A stretch of DNA of 64,000 bases, taken from NCBI RefSeq assembly GCF_000499785.1, contig NZ_HG726027.1, positions 1-64,000 of the forward strand, read 5' to 3'. Source of the stretch: Bacteroides neonati. Its GTDB lineage: Bacteria > Bacteroidota > Bacteroidia > Bacteroidales > Bacteroidaceae. Shown in pieces: positions 16,887-26,673 of the stretch. Below the pieces are notes generated by a model, which made no database searches, was not told the DNA's origin, and saw only the letters and a list, made by a program, of their open reading frames with translations. Position 1 is the first letter of the stretch, and the number at the start of each line of letters is the position of its first letter. The position numbers and the translations under genes are program-made.

Positions 16887-17729
16887 ATGAAACTCTTCTA
16901 TACTCTCTCTTTTCTCTGCCTGTCTGCTTCGGCTGCTTGGGCACAAACTCCGGTTGCTTCGACACCGGCCTATACCGAACTCTCCCAACGTGCCGTGGCC
17001 TGTATCGAGAGTGATAGCTTGAAACAAGCCGAAACCTATCTGCTCGAAGCCCTGAAGCTGGAGCCGAAGAATCCGCACAACGCCCTCCTGTTCTCAAACC
17101 TGGGGCTGGTGCAGCGCCGCATGGGTCGTTACAACGATGCCATCGACTCGTACTCCTTTGCCCTCAACATTGCCCCGCTGGCTGTGCCCATCTTGCTTGA
17201 TCGCGGTGCTATTTATCTCGAAAAAGGAATGACCGATCAGGCCTATGTCGACTACTGCCAAGTGCTCGACAAAGACAAGGTGAATGCCGAAGCCCTGTTG
17301 ATGCGCGCCTACATCTATACCTTGCGGCGCGACTATAAGGCTGCCCGCATGGATTACAACCGTCTGCTCGAACTCGATTCGCAAAGCTATAGCGGCAGGC
17401 TGGGGTTGGCGACTATCGAGCAGAAAGAAGGCAAGTTTCGCGAAGCACTCGATCTGCTCAATAGGCTGCTGAACGAGAAGCCCGATGATGCAACACTCTA
17501 CGTGGCCCGCGCCGGTGTAGAGCAAGAGATGGGGCATGCCGATCTGGCGATGGTCGATCTCGAAGAGGCGCTTCGCTTACAACCCACTTCGGTCGAGGCA
17601 TACCTGATGCGCGGCGAACTGTACCTCGCACAAAAGAAGAAAAGCCAAGCCCGTCAGGATTTCGAGAAGGCCATTTCGTTGGGGGTGCCCCCGGCCGATT
17701 TGCGCGAGCAGTTGCAGCAGTGCAAGTAA
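16887..17729 (+). CDS. Secreted tetratricopeptide repeat protein
   Basis: 280 residues. The start MKLFYTLSFLCLSASAAWAQ is a signal peptide with likely cleavage after AWA. About six to seven TPR units follow (for example AETYLLEALKLEPKNP, YNDAIDSYSFALNIAP, REALDLLNRLLNEKPDD and VDLEEALRLQPTSVEAY). The longer frame opening at 16740 lies inside cysK and is rejected. TPR repeats bind peptides or partners. The partner is unknown. Position suggests read-through from cysK. Confidence 0.8.
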   Translation: MKLFYTLSFLCLSASAAWAQTPVASTPAYTELSQRAVACIESDSLKQAETYLLEALKLEPKNPHNALLFSNLGLVQRRMGRYNDAIDSYSFALNIAPLAVPILLDRGAIYLEKGMTDQAYVDYCQVLDKDKVNAEALLMRAYIYTLRRDYKAARMDYNRLLELDSQSYSGRLGLATIEQKEGKFREALDLLNRLLNEKPDDATLYVARAGVEQEMGHADLAMVDLEEALRLQPTSVEAYLMRGELYLAQKKKSQARQDFEKAISLGVPPADLREQLQQCK

Positions 17730-17876
17730 TCTCCACCCCTCACCAGTTTGCTGTCGGTATGACTATATCAACACAAAGTACTCGTTTATTGTCCTTCCAA
17801 TTGTTCGTTTGCAGATAGGAAACCGTGCAAGAGCTACTTGTGAACGGGTATGGTTGTGAAACGAACCGTGCATACA

Positions 17877-17913
17877 AAAAAATGGGAGAAAGCCGAGGCT
17901 CTCTCCCATTTTA
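17877..17913. terminator. Bidirectional terminator
   Basis: AATGGGAGA (17881-17889) pairs with TCTCCCATT (17903-17911) around AAGCCGAGGCTC, with a run of A before and T after. It lies between the convergent TPR and DUF4091 genes. Confidence 0.8.
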
Positions 17914-17982
17914 GTCGTTTCATCTGAATCTAATGCAGAATGATACTTACAAATATACTACATTGATCATTGAAAGTCAATT

Positions 17983-18016
17983 GTTTGAAGCATGAAAGTA
18001 AGCTTCAAACACTTTT
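17983..18016. terminator. Second hairpin before the DUF4091 gene end
   Basis: GTTTGAAGC (17983-17991) and GCTTCAAAC (18002-18010) form a perfect 9 bp stem with a 10-base loop. The plus strand continues into CTTTTTTC. It lies 14 bases beyond the end of the minus-strand gene. Confidence 0.5.
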
Positions 18017-18023
18017 TTCTTCG

Positions 18024-19820
18024 TTACAGCGTATTAAGCTCCTTCATGGCGCGTTCTACGCGTTGTTTGGTTACGTCTGCCGGAGCAAAGGAGCCTTTGA
18101 AGGGAGCGAGCAATGCTTCGATTTTCTTCGTGCCGCGTGTATTGCCGTTGGCCTCGAATTCGGCTTTCAGCACCCGTACTTTCTCGTAGGCCTGGATGCC
18201 TTCGATCAGTTTCTCGAAGCGGATCGATGAGCGGTTGCCGGGGTATACGAGGTAGGTATCGCCTGCTGCCCAGGCACTGAAGCGTGAGTCTAGCAATGGT
18301 TCGAGCGGCCAGCTGTTGAAGGCCCAGCGCAGGTAACCGTCTACGTTGTCTTTGGCCACAAAGAGGCTGATATAGGCGGCTTCGGCGGGTTGCGAGAAGG
18401 TGAACATATTGGGCCACACCTCGGTGCAACAGGTGTAGTACGTGCTACGCTGTCCGGCTGCCTGACGACGCTTCAATACGTTGGCGGGATAGGTCTGTCC
18501 CCAGGCGATGCTGTAATCGTACAAGTCCTTTTCGATCTCTCCGTGGTAGTTGCCTGCCAATGCGATCTTGAACTCGGGGTCTACCTGACGAATCAGGGAG
18601 ATTACCTTCTGCATGGCTTCCATGGGACGTTCGTCCATGGCGATGACGGCTTTGTTGAACCATCCCTTCTCGCGCAGGTGCTTGGAGAAGGAGGCGAGCA
18701 TGGCTGTCCACATCTCGTTGTATTCGGGTTTGCCGGGAGCGGTATCGATCGACTTCATCGAGTTGGTGGCCTGATCGAAATACTTGAACGATAGTTTCCA
18801 GGGTATCATCGAGTAGCAGTTGATCTGCTGGTCAATACCGGCTTTCATCATAAACGATATCCATTGGTCGAAGACGGTGTAGTCGAAAGCCCATGTTCCG
18901 TCGGCCTTCTTCGTCCAGCTTACCATGGTCTCGAAGTAGTCGTGCGTTTGTCCGCCCCAGGGTTTGTGCATGATGCTGGCGGTGATGATCTTCTGTCCGG
19001 CTGCAGCCAGTCGCTCCATGGTGGGGCGCATGGCGTCGAAGTGCTCCTTGCTCCACAGCGGTACTTGGTAGTAGCGTGCTACGGCAAAGGGGTTTTGCCA
19101 CAGGTCGAGGTGGTAAGCCCATTCGGCAGGAGCAGGCAGGGTGCGGTTGAGCACCTCTATCTCGAGCGGAAGGGTGCGAAGGGTTTGTCCTTCGTTCTTC
19201 AATGCCAATGTGCCTTTATACTTGCCCGCAGAGGTATTGGCGGGAACGGTGCAACTCACCCAGATGGCTTGCGTGTTCATGGGTTTTACTTGCAGTTGCA
19301 GGGTGCTGTGGTCAATCGGATCGGCCACGAGTGTAGAGTCGTAGATGGAATGGTCGGGGCGGTAACCGCATCCTCCTTTTCCGTCTTTGTTAAGCTCGTC
19401 GGTCATGACGTAGCGTACGAATCCGGTTTCGAATGCCTCGGTCGGCAGTGCTTCGCCTTTCGCATTGGTGAGGGGCGATAGCGTATAGGTTAGCTTCTCC
19501 ACACCAACGGGGGTGTATAATACGGCTTGGGTGTGCACCTTTTCGCCGCGCCAGGCTGTTAACTGAGCGCGATTGGTTAGCTGTGTGGGTACGGTGGTTT
19601 GCCCGTATCGCTCGTTGCTGCTTCCCCAAGCGGCCTGAGTCTCTTTCAACTTGGCCCATTGGCTGGGAGTGGGGGGCTGCGGGTTGGGCAACTCGAGGTA
19701 CGTACCTGTCGGGAAGGGTGCTTGTCCGGTCGGTGTTCCGCATTGTGTGACTCCTTGTTGCGCCCACATGGCTATTGGCCATGCGGCGGCGAGCATAAGA
19801 AAGGTTGTTGTTCGCTTCAT
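18024..19820 (-). CDS. DUF4091/GH123-like secreted glycoside hydrolase
   Basis: 598 residues with an N-terminal signal peptide (MKRTTTFLMLAAAWPIAMWAQ). A beta-sandwich-like region up to about residue 215 with Pro/Thr-rich strands is followed by a TIM-barrel region typical of DUF4091/GH123 proteins. The motif IAMDERP places an Asp-Glu pair at residues 396-397, matching the acidic pair used by GH20 and GH123 enzymes in substrate-assisted hydrolysis of N-acetylhexosaminides. It lies 27 bases after a GH20 gene, so both probably act on the same GalNAc/GlcNAc-containing host glycan. The activity is inferred. Confidence 0.75.
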   Translation of the reverse strand: MKRTTTFLMLAAAWPIAMWAQQGVTQCGTPTGQAPFPTGTYLELPNPQPPTPSQWAKLKETQAAWGSSNERYGQTTVPTQLTNRAQLTAWRGEKVHTQAVLYTPVGVEKLTYTLSPLTNAKGEALPTEAFETGFVRYVMTDELNKDGKGGCGYRPDHSIYDSTLVADPIDHSTLQLQVKPMNTQAIWVSCTVPANTSAGKYKGTLALKNEGQTLRTLPLEIEVLNRTLPAPAEWAYHLDLWQNPFAVARYYQVPLWSKEHFDAMRPTMERLAAAGQKIITASIMHKPWGGQTHDYFETMVSWTKKADGTWAFDYTVFDQWISFMMKAGIDQQINCYSMIPWKLSFKYFDQATNSMKSIDTAPGKPEYNEMWTAMLASFSKHLREKGWFNKAVIAMDERPMEAMQKVISLIRQVDPEFKIALAGNYHGEIEKDLYDYSIAWGQTYPANVLKRRQAAGQRSTYYTCCTEVWPNMFTFSQPAEAAYISLFVAKDNVDGYLRWAFNSWPLEPLLDSRFSAWAAGDTYLVYPGNRSSIRFEKLIEGIQAYEKVRVLKAEFEANGNTRGTKKIEALLAPFKGSFAPADVTKQRVERAMKELNTL

Positions 19821-19847
19821 GTCATTTTGGTTAAATAAGTGATGAGA

Positions 19848-21875
19848 TTACTCTTTATTTGTGTTGTAAACTTTCAGATTGGTGATGCGGCTGTTGAACG
19901 TGCCGCTTTTCTCCAATGGGAAGACCAGCGTGCGTACGTATTTCATCGAATCTTTTCCACCATTATAGAAGCGTTTCTGGGTGTTTAACTCTTCCACAAC
20001 TTTGTCGTTAATGAGAAGGCGGGTCGAAGAATTGTCACCGCTGATGCCGATTCTCACGTTTTCGCCTTTTCGTACACGGTAGTTAAAGGTGTTCAGATAC
20101 CCGTCGCGCGCAAAGCCGAGCATGCCGCTGATCGGATCTGAGAGGTAGAATACAGCTGTTGGCGAGCGGAATAGCTCAGTTCCAGGGGTTTCATTGGCTC
20201 CTTCGAGGTCGAAGTTGACCAAGTAGTTGTACCCGATTTCGCGGTGTGGCGTGCTGCTGTTGGGAGCTACGGTAGTTTGTTCATAAACCAGTCCGGGTGT
20301 GTTTGTAATTTTTCCCATTTGGTTGACTCCGGGTGCTTCGCTGAGCAATTGCCGTGCTTTGTCGAAGTCGGCATAAGGAATCGAAGTATTGGGGCCTGCC
20401 CACATCTTTACGGCCAGTGTTTGCAGGGCGGGGAAGGTGCGGTGGTGAATGTCTTTGGTCGAAATACCGTTTCCGGCATGGTCGTTCCATACGGCAAACA
20501 TACCGCCCAGAATGGCAGGATCTTTCTCATCGAACACTACCTTTCCGATGTGTGCGGGAGTCCACTCGTTGTATAGCTTTTCGGTGTTCAGGTAGTCGTA
20601 ATAGTAACCCGCAGCCGGAACAATGTAGAGCAGTCCGTCGGGGATACTGATGAGCTTATATCCTTGTTTGACCATCTCTTTCGGGTTAGCATAACCGTTG
20701 TACCAGGCGCTCATGACTACGTTCTCTGATTTCACCGGAGTGTCGCCCTTGGCATGCGTCAGCGCTCCCCATACGCAGGCTTGTTTGCCAAAACTCTCCA
20801 CGTATTTAATGTAATAGTCGGTGAAGTAACGGAACTTCTCGACTACGTCTTTTTTCTTGTTCGAATATTCATCGGTACCGATGTGTACGCGTTTGCCGCG
20901 AAATACCGGTTCATCCCCCTCAAGATACTCTTTAAATAGCCCGTCGAGAAACGTATAAGTCTCCGGATTGAACAGATCGAGGTGATCCATACCGTATTCC
21001 TTACTGCCGATTTCGGGTTTGTAGTGCGTAAAGGCGAGTGTGTGCGCCGGTGCATCTATCTCGGGGATAATCTCTACGAAGTTGTTCTCGGCCAGCACTT
21101 GCAAGTCAATAAACTGTCGTTTGGTATAATGACCATCGGCCGCGGCTAAGCCGGGGTAGGTGTCGCTCTCGAGGCGAAAGGCTGCATAGGTCTTGTCCCA
21201 GTTGTGCTCGAAGTATTGTTTAAATCCGTTGTCGTTGAGGTGAATCTGTAGGGTGTTCATCTTATAATACGCCATCGTTTTAACGTAATCCTCGAGAAAA
21301 GCCATTGGGATAAACTTACGTCCGCAATCGATCATAAAGCCACGTATCGCATAGTCGGGGAAGTCTCTTAATTCTCCTTTAGGAAACGATTGGTTTTTGC
21401 TTTGCTCGGCTATTTGGAGCAGTGTGCGTGTGCCCCAATAAACGCCTACCGATTCGGGTGCGCTCAGGGTGAGGCGGTCGGCTATTTTCACCGCATAGCC
21501 CTCTTTGCCCAGTTTCTTGTCGGGGCGTAGCGTCAGCACGATGTCGCCTGCTTGTCCTTTGCCCTGCACCACTGTCGGTTTATAACCGAACATGATTGCA
21601 TAATCGTCGGCAAACAGACCTGCCACACGTAGCAATTCGGGTTGTGCACCTGTGCATACGATGCGCATGGTGCTACTTGGGGTAAAGGTTCCTTTGGCAC
21701 CTTTCCACTCTTTGAGTTCGGGGATGACAAAAGGCTTTGTGTTCGTTGTTTGTGGCTTTGCCTCGCTCTTGTTTGTGGAGGCAATCAGGACATTGACTTT
21801 ACCTGTCAGGGGAACGATTAGAAACAATAGGATGAGAAGCATCATTCGGTTCTCTTGCAGTAGTTGCTTTTTCAT
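19848..21875 (-). CDS. Beta-N-acetylhexosaminidase, GH20
   Basis: 675 residues. An N-terminal hydrophobic signal (residues 8-30) targets it to the envelope. A GH20b-type alpha/beta domain precedes the catalytic barrel, which begins RGFMIDCGRKFIP. The catalytic Asp-Glu pair is at residues 335-336 in HIGTDEYS. A C-terminal beta-sandwich (about 540-675) with FYLSDPISGMLGFARDGY and DNSSTRLLINDKVV may bind carbohydrate. It releases terminal GlcNAc/GalNAc. It is the first gene of a two-gene unit with the DUF4091 protein. Confidence 0.92.
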   Translation of the reverse strand: MKKQLLQENRMMLLILLFLIVPLTGKVNVLIASTNKSEAKPQTTNTKPFVIPELKEWKGAKGTFTPSSTMRIVCTGAQPELLRVAGLFADDYAIMFGYKPTVVQGKGQAGDIVLTLRPDKKLGKEGYAVKIADRLTLSAPESVGVYWGTRTLLQIAEQSKNQSFPKGELRDFPDYAIRGFMIDCGRKFIPMAFLEDYVKTMAYYKMNTLQIHLNDNGFKQYFEHNWDKTYAAFRLESDTYPGLAAADGHYTKRQFIDLQVLAENNFVEIIPEIDAPAHTLAFTHYKPEIGSKEYGMDHLDLFNPETYTFLDGLFKEYLEGDEPVFRGKRVHIGTDEYSNKKKDVVEKFRYFTDYYIKYVESFGKQACVWGALTHAKGDTPVKSENVVMSAWYNGYANPKEMVKQGYKLISIPDGLLYIVPAAGYYYDYLNTEKLYNEWTPAHIGKVVFDEKDPAILGGMFAVWNDHAGNGISTKDIHHRTFPALQTLAVKMWAGPNTSIPYADFDKARQLLSEAPGVNQMGKITNTPGLVYEQTTVAPNSSTPHREIGYNYLVNFDLEGANETPGTELFRSPTAVFYLSDPISGMLGFARDGYLNTFNYRVRKGENVRIGISGDNSSTRLLINDKVVEELNTQKRFYNGGKDSMKYVRTLVFPLEKSGTFNSRITNLKVYNTNKE

Positions 21876-21998
21876 TGAATGTATTGATTTGTGTGTTTAA
21901 AAGTAAATCAGGCTGGAAAGATATCACTTTTTTGTCAATAAAAAGGTGTTCTGTAACATTGTTTAATAGAAAAGTATTGTTTGATGTGCTTTCACTCG

Positions 21999-23801
21999 CT
22001 AAACGTACTGTTTTATAAGCTTTACGAACTCTTTCCCGTACATTTTCTTCTTGTATTCGGTGATGCCGCTGATGTTACCAAAAGCCTCCAGCGTAGTGGG
22101 GCGTGACAAACTAAGTTGATGCAGCACCTTATCCGATAAGACGATGTAGGGTGGTATCTGATCTTGTTCTGCCAGGCGCATGCGTAATTCTCGCATGGCT
22201 TGAAAAAGTTCTTCACTAGCCGTTTCGGGTATTCCCAGAGGTAATTCCTTGCTTACGGTTATTTTCTTTTTGAGAGTCAATACTTCTTCCTTGCGTATAG
22301 TAACTAGCTTGACTTGCTCCCTTCCAAATAATACGTTGCTTCCGCTTTCGGTTATTTTGAGGTGGTTGCTTTCATTATAGGCAATTTCAAAGTAGCCTAA
22401 TTGTAGCATTTGCAATAAATAGTCCTGCCAATCGCGTGCAGGAATATCACGTCCCACGCCAAATGTTTTTAATTGCTCGTAACCTTTTTCTCTGACTTCC
22501 GCCGTAAATGATCCTCGAAGAATATCAATTAAAAGGCCGGTTCCGATTTGTTGCTCTGTTCTGGCAATAGCACTTAGTGCTTTTTGTACGATAGTCGTTC
22601 CGTCGAAGCGTGCTGGAGGGTTCTTGCACACATCGCAATTGCCGCAGTCTTTGGTTGATGTCTCGCCGAAATAATTTAACAATATGCGCCGTCTGCATAT
22701 GTCGGATTCTGCATATTGTTGTATTCGTTGAAGCTTTTCGAGATTGATTGTTTGTTGTTTACTTTCTGTGGCAAATTTGGTTAATAAAATTAAATCACTC
22801 AAAGAGTAGAATAGTATTGTATCGCTTGGTAAACCATCGCGTCCAGCACGTCCAATCTCTTGGTAGAAGCTCTCTATACTCTTTGGCAGATTGTAATGAA
22901 TTATCCAACGAACATTTGATTTATCAATTCCCATTCCGAAAGCAATGGTTGCACAGACGATTTGCAGCCGATCGTTGATAAAATCATCCTGTACTTTACT
23001 ACGTGTCTGAGGTGATAATCCGGCATGATAAGCTTCGCTTCGAATGCCTTGCTTCTTTAGCATTTGGGCTACTGTTTCGGTCTTACTTCGGCTCATACAA
23101 TAGATTATACCGCTTTCTCGGGCATGTTTGGCGATGAAATCCAGTATGGCCTTGCTTTTTTCCTTCTGTTGATATCCCCGTTTTACGGTGAGGCTTAAAT
23201 TGGGTCGGTCAAAGGATGAAACGTATACCTCAGGATCTACTAAATGAAGCTGTCGGATGATGTCTTGACGAGTGATTTTATCAGCCGTAGCTGTAAGTGC
23301 AATAATAGGTACGCGCGCGAAACGTTCGTGTAGTATTCCCATTTGTGTATATTCTGGACGGAAATCATGTCCCCATTGCGAAATACAATGGGCTTCATCG
23401 ATTGCGAACAAAGAGATATGCATATCACGTAGTAGATAGTCTGCTTCTGCAATTAGTTTCTCAGGTGATATATATAGCAATTTTATTTTCCCTTCAATGC
23501 ATGCTCGGCGTATGTTTGCGTTTTCTGTTTCGTCATTGTTACTATTGAGTGCTCCTGCAGCTATTCCATTGGAACGCAGCGACTCTACCTGATCTTTCAT
23601 TAACGAGATAAGGGGAGAAACAACTACTGCGATTCCCTCGCTAAGCAGTGCAGGAAGCTGGTAACAAATTGATTTTCCACCACCCGTTGGCATCAGTACC
23701 AGTGCATCCTTTCCTTGCATGATATTACGTATAATATCCTCTTGCAGAGGACGAAAGCTATCATACCCGAAGTAAGTCTTTAGCGTTTGAATCATAATCA
23801 A
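21999..23801 (-). CDS. recQ: ATP-dependent DNA helicase RecQ
   Basis: 600 residues. Helicase motif I is MPTGGGKSICYQLP, motif II is the DEAH box in AIDEAHCISQWGHDFRPEY, and motif VI lies in QEIGRAGRDG. The RQC zinc-binding cysteines are in CRRRILLNYF and CGNCDVCKNPP. A C-terminal HRDC domain begins near residue 520. RecQ unwinds DNA in recombination repair. Bacteroides genomes often carry several RecQ paralogues. The start is ATG at 23801 or the one two codons later. A TAnnTTTG box lies just upstream. Confidence 0.95.
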   Translation of the reverse strand: MIMIQTLKTYFGYDSFRPLQEDIIRNIMQGKDALVLMPTGGGKSICYQLPALLSEGIAVVVSPLISLMKDQVESLRSNGIAAGALNSNNDETENANIRRACIEGKIKLLYISPEKLIAEADYLLRDMHISLFAIDEAHCISQWGHDFRPEYTQMGILHERFARVPIIALTATADKITRQDIIRQLHLVDPEVYVSSFDRPNLSLTVKRGYQQKEKSKAILDFIAKHARESGIIYCMSRSKTETVAQMLKKQGIRSEAYHAGLSPQTRSKVQDDFINDRLQIVCATIAFGMGIDKSNVRWIIHYNLPKSIESFYQEIGRAGRDGLPSDTILFYSLSDLILLTKFATESKQQTINLEKLQRIQQYAESDICRRRILLNYFGETSTKDCGNCDVCKNPPARFDGTTIVQKALSAIARTEQQIGTGLLIDILRGSFTAEVREKGYEQLKTFGVGRDIPARDWQDYLLQMLQLGYFEIAYNESNHLKITESGSNVLFGREQVKLVTIRKEEVLTLKKKITVSKELPLGIPETASEELFQAMRELRMRLAEQDQIPPYIVLSDKVLHQLSLSRPTTLEAFGNISGITEYKKKMYGKEFVKLIKQYV

Positions 23802-23818
23802 CTGTTTAGTCTTTACTG

Positions 23819-23826
23819 CAAAGGTA
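23819..23826 (-). promoter_or_regulatory. -7 box of recQ
   Basis: CAAAGGTA on the plus strand reads TACCTTTG on the minus strand. It is 18 bases upstream of the recQ start, so the 5' leader is very short. Confidence 0.65.
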
Positions 23827-24061
23827 ACATTTTGTAGGAGAAAGGAGAAATGATTGCTTATGATGTGAGAAAATAGTACTTGAAAAGTTAAAGTTTCTTA
23901 TTATACGCTATGCGAATGAGAATATTTTTCCGTTTGATTGTTGTACTAGAAAAAATATATACGAAATAGTTGTATATCTGAAAATAATGTATGAAATTTG
24001 TAACGTATAAAGTTACTATCAAATAGTGATATTTAAAAACAAACCCTAACCAGTTAATTCA

Positions 24062-24526
24062 ATGAGTGATTTAGAAAACAAAAAACAGGAAGAAACTCCC
24101 AAAAAACGCCCTTACAATCTGAGGGAGAAGAAGGAGAAAAAGGCTGCTTACCGATCATTAATCAGACCAGAATTGGCCGATGAACTGTACGACAAGATCC
24201 TGAATATTATTGTAGTTCAGAAGAAGTACAGAGACGCTGATTATTCAGCAAAGGATTTAGCAAAGGAATTGAAAACCAATACCCGCTATCTTTCTGCTGT
24301 TGTAAACTCTCGCTTTGGTCAGAACTACTCTTGCTTGCTAAACGAGTATAGAGTGAAAGATGCTTTGCATCTGCTGACGGATAAAAGATATGCAGATAAG
24401 AATGTAGAAGAAATTAGTGCCATGGTGGGATTCGCCAACCGTCAATCTTTCTATGCTGCATTTTATAAGAACGTGGGAGAAACTCCTAACGGTTATCGTA
24501 AAAAAAACCTCGATAAGAAGAAGTAA
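24062..24526 (+). CDS. Stand-alone AraC-type helix-turn-helix protein
   Basis: 154 residues. The N-terminal ~30 residues are rich in Lys and Glu. The C-terminal ~100 form an AraC-type HTH domain with DYSAKDLAKELKTNTRYLSAVV as first helix-turn-helix and VEEISAMVGFANRQSFYAAFYK as second, ending ETPNGYRKK. There is no sensor or receiver domain, so how it is controlled is unclear. It may bind DNA constitutively or with a partner. It is a single gene closed by a terminator at 24549-24596. Confidence 0.8.
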   Translation: MSDLENKKQEETPKKRPYNLREKKEKKAAYRSLIRPELADELYDKILNIIVVQKKYRDADYSAKDLAKELKTNTRYLSAVVNSRFGQNYSCLLNEYRVKDALHLLTDKRYADKNVEEISAMVGFANRQSFYAAFYKNVGETPNGYRKKNLDKKK

Positions 24527-24548
24527 ACGCACTTCTTAAGAACTGAAT

Positions 24549-24596
24549 AAAAGGAATTATTCCGCAACAAATCCGGAATATTTCCTTTTCGTCTTT
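24549..24596 (+). terminator. Terminator after the AraC-type gene
   Basis: AAAAGGAATTATTCCG (24549-24564) pairs with CGGAATATTTCCTTTT (24574-24589), one mismatch, followed by CGTCTTTTTAT. Confidence 0.75.
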
Positions 24597-24619
24597 TTAT
24601 AACGCTCTAATGTTTGATC

Positions 24620-26668
24620 ATGAAGAAACAACTAATTTCGATGGCTGTTGCAGCCATGCTCGTCACTGCGTGTGGCGGCACTAAAACAACAACTGCCGAG
24701 GCAGACCAAATAGATTATACGGTGGAACAATTTGCAGATTTACAAATATTACGTTACCGGGTACCCGGATTCGAAGACCTGTCGCTTAAACAAAAAGAGC
24801 TGGTCTATTACCTATCGCAAGCTGCGTTAGAAGGAAGAGATATTCTGTTTGATCAAAACGGAAAGTACAACTTGGCTATCCGTCGGATGCTCGAAACTGT
24901 TTATACCCAATATCAGGGAGACAAAACAACTTCCGACTTTAAAAATATGGAAACATACCTAAAACGTGTATGGTTCTCCAACGGCATCCATCATCATTAT
25001 GGGTCCGAAAAATTTGTTCCGGCTTTCACACCCGAGTATCTTCGCCAGTTGGTGTTGAGTGTCGATGCTTCTCAATTGCCATTGGCCGAGGGACAAACTG
25101 CCGAGCAATTGTGTGACGAACTTTTTCCTGTTATCTTCGATCCGAAAATTATGGCGAAGCGAGTGAATCAAGCCGATGGTGAAGATTTGGTTTTGACTTC
25201 GGCCAGCAATTATTACGATGGAGTAACGCAAGCCGAAGCCGAAGCTTTTTACACCAACATGAAGAATCCGAACGATGCAACCCCGATCTCGTATGGCCTT
25301 AACAGCCGATTGGTTAAGGAGAACGGAGAGGTTCGAGAGAAAGTTTGGAAAGTGGGTGGGCTCTATACACAAGCCATCGAGAAGATTGTGTATTGGCTGA
25401 AGAAAGCTGAGGGAGTAGCCGAGAATGAGGCTCAGAAAGCAGTCATCAGTAAATTAATCGCTTATTACGAAACAGGCGATTTGAGAACATTCGATGAATA
25501 CGCTATCTTGTGGGTGAAAGACCTTGATTCGCGTATCGATTTCGTGAATGGATTTACAGAGAGCTACGGCGACCCATTGGGTATGAAAGCCAGTTGGGAG
25601 TCCTTAGTCAACTTCAAGGATGTAGAAGCCACTAAACGGGCGGAATTGATTAGTCAAAATGCGCAATGGTTCGAAGACCACTCACCGGTGGATGCGCGGT
25701 ACAAGAAAGAGAAGGTAAAAGGTGTTTCCGCAAAGGTCATTACGGCGGCTATTCTGGCTGGTGATTTGTATCCGGCTACTGCTATCGGTATCAATCTGCC
25801 TAACTCTAACTGGATTCGTAATGAACACGGTTCCAAGTCGGTTTCGATTGGAAATATCACCGATGCTTATGCAAAAGCTGCTCATGGTAATGGCTTTAAT
25901 GAAGAGTTCGTGTACAGCCAAACCGAGCGCGAACTGATGGATAAGTACGGAGATCTGACCGGAAACCTGCATACCGATCTGCACGAATGTTTGGGACATG
26001 GCTCGGGCAAATTGCTACCGGGAGTAGACCCGGACGCGCTAAAGGCTTATGGATCTACGATTGAAGAAGCTCGAGCCGATTTGTTCGGACTTTACTATGT
26101 AGCCGATCCAAAATTGGTCGAGCTGGGCCTTACCCCCGATAAGGAAGCTTACAAAGCAGAGTATTACACTTTCTTAATGAACGGGTTGATGACACAGTTG
26201 GTGCGTATCGAACCGGGCAACAACGTAGAAGAAGCACATATGCGTAATCGCCAACTCATTGCCCGATGGGTGTTTGAAAAAGGTGCTGCCGATAAGACTG
26301 TCGAACTGAAGCAGAAAGATGGTAAAACCTATGTCGTAGTCAACGATTACGAGAAGCTGCGCCACCTCTTTGGAGAACTTCTTGCCGAGATTCAACGTAT
26401 AAAGTCGACCGGAGATTTCGAAAGTGCTCGTGCGTTGGTAGAGAACTATGCAGTGAAAGTAGACCCTACCTTGCATGCCGAGATTCTTGAGCGTTATAAA
26501 AAATTAAATCTGGCACCCTACAAAGGATTTGTTAATCCGACCTACGAGGCAATCACCGATGCCAATGGAACGATTACCGATGTCAAAGTGACCTACGATG
26601 AGGGATACGCAGAGCAGATGTTGCGTTACAGCAAAGATTACTCCCCGCTTCCTACTCAAAACAACTAA
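24620..26668 (+). CDS. Dipeptidyl peptidase III, lipoprotein (M49)
   Basis: 682 residues. It starts MKKQLISMAVAAMLVTAC, an SPII signal with lipobox VTAC, so it is probably an envelope lipoprotein. The M49 zinc motif is HECLGHGSGK with H455, E456 and H460, and the third ligand lies in EEARADLFGLYY. HECLGH with Cys in place of the usual Leu matches the motif described for the Bacteroides thetaiotaomicron enzyme, where that cysteine is a regulatory residue. The enzyme removes dipeptides from oligopeptide N termini. A TTG six bases upstream is in frame but the ATG at 24620 gives a standard signal. It is followed after five bases by the AlkD-like gene. Confidence 0.92.
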   Translation: MKKQLISMAVAAMLVTACGGTKTTTAEADQIDYTVEQFADLQILRYRVPGFEDLSLKQKELVYYLSQAALEGRDILFDQNGKYNLAIRRMLETVYTQYQGDKTTSDFKNMETYLKRVWFSNGIHHHYGSEKFVPAFTPEYLRQLVLSVDASQLPLAEGQTAEQLCDELFPVIFDPKIMAKRVNQADGEDLVLTSASNYYDGVTQAEAEAFYTNMKNPNDATPISYGLNSRLVKENGEVREKVWKVGGLYTQAIEKIVYWLKKAEGVAENEAQKAVISKLIAYYETGDLRTFDEYAILWVKDLDSRIDFVNGFTESYGDPLGMKASWESLVNFKDVEATKRAELISQNAQWFEDHSPVDARYKKEKVKGVSAKVITAAILAGDLYPATAIGINLPNSNWIRNEHGSKSVSIGNITDAYAKAAHGNGFNEEFVYSQTERELMDKYGDLTGNLHTDLHECLGHGSGKLLPGVDPDALKAYGSTIEEARADLFGLYYVADPKLVELGLTPDKEAYKAEYYTFLMNGLMTQLVRIEPGNNVEEAHMRNRQLIARWVFEKGAADKTVELKQKDGKTYVVVNDYEKLRHLFGELLAEIQRIKSTGDFESARALVENYAVKVDPTLHAEILERYKKLNLAPYKGFVNPTYEAITDANGTITDVKVTYDEGYAEQMLRYSKDYSPLPTQNN

Positions 26669-26673
26669 TCAGT

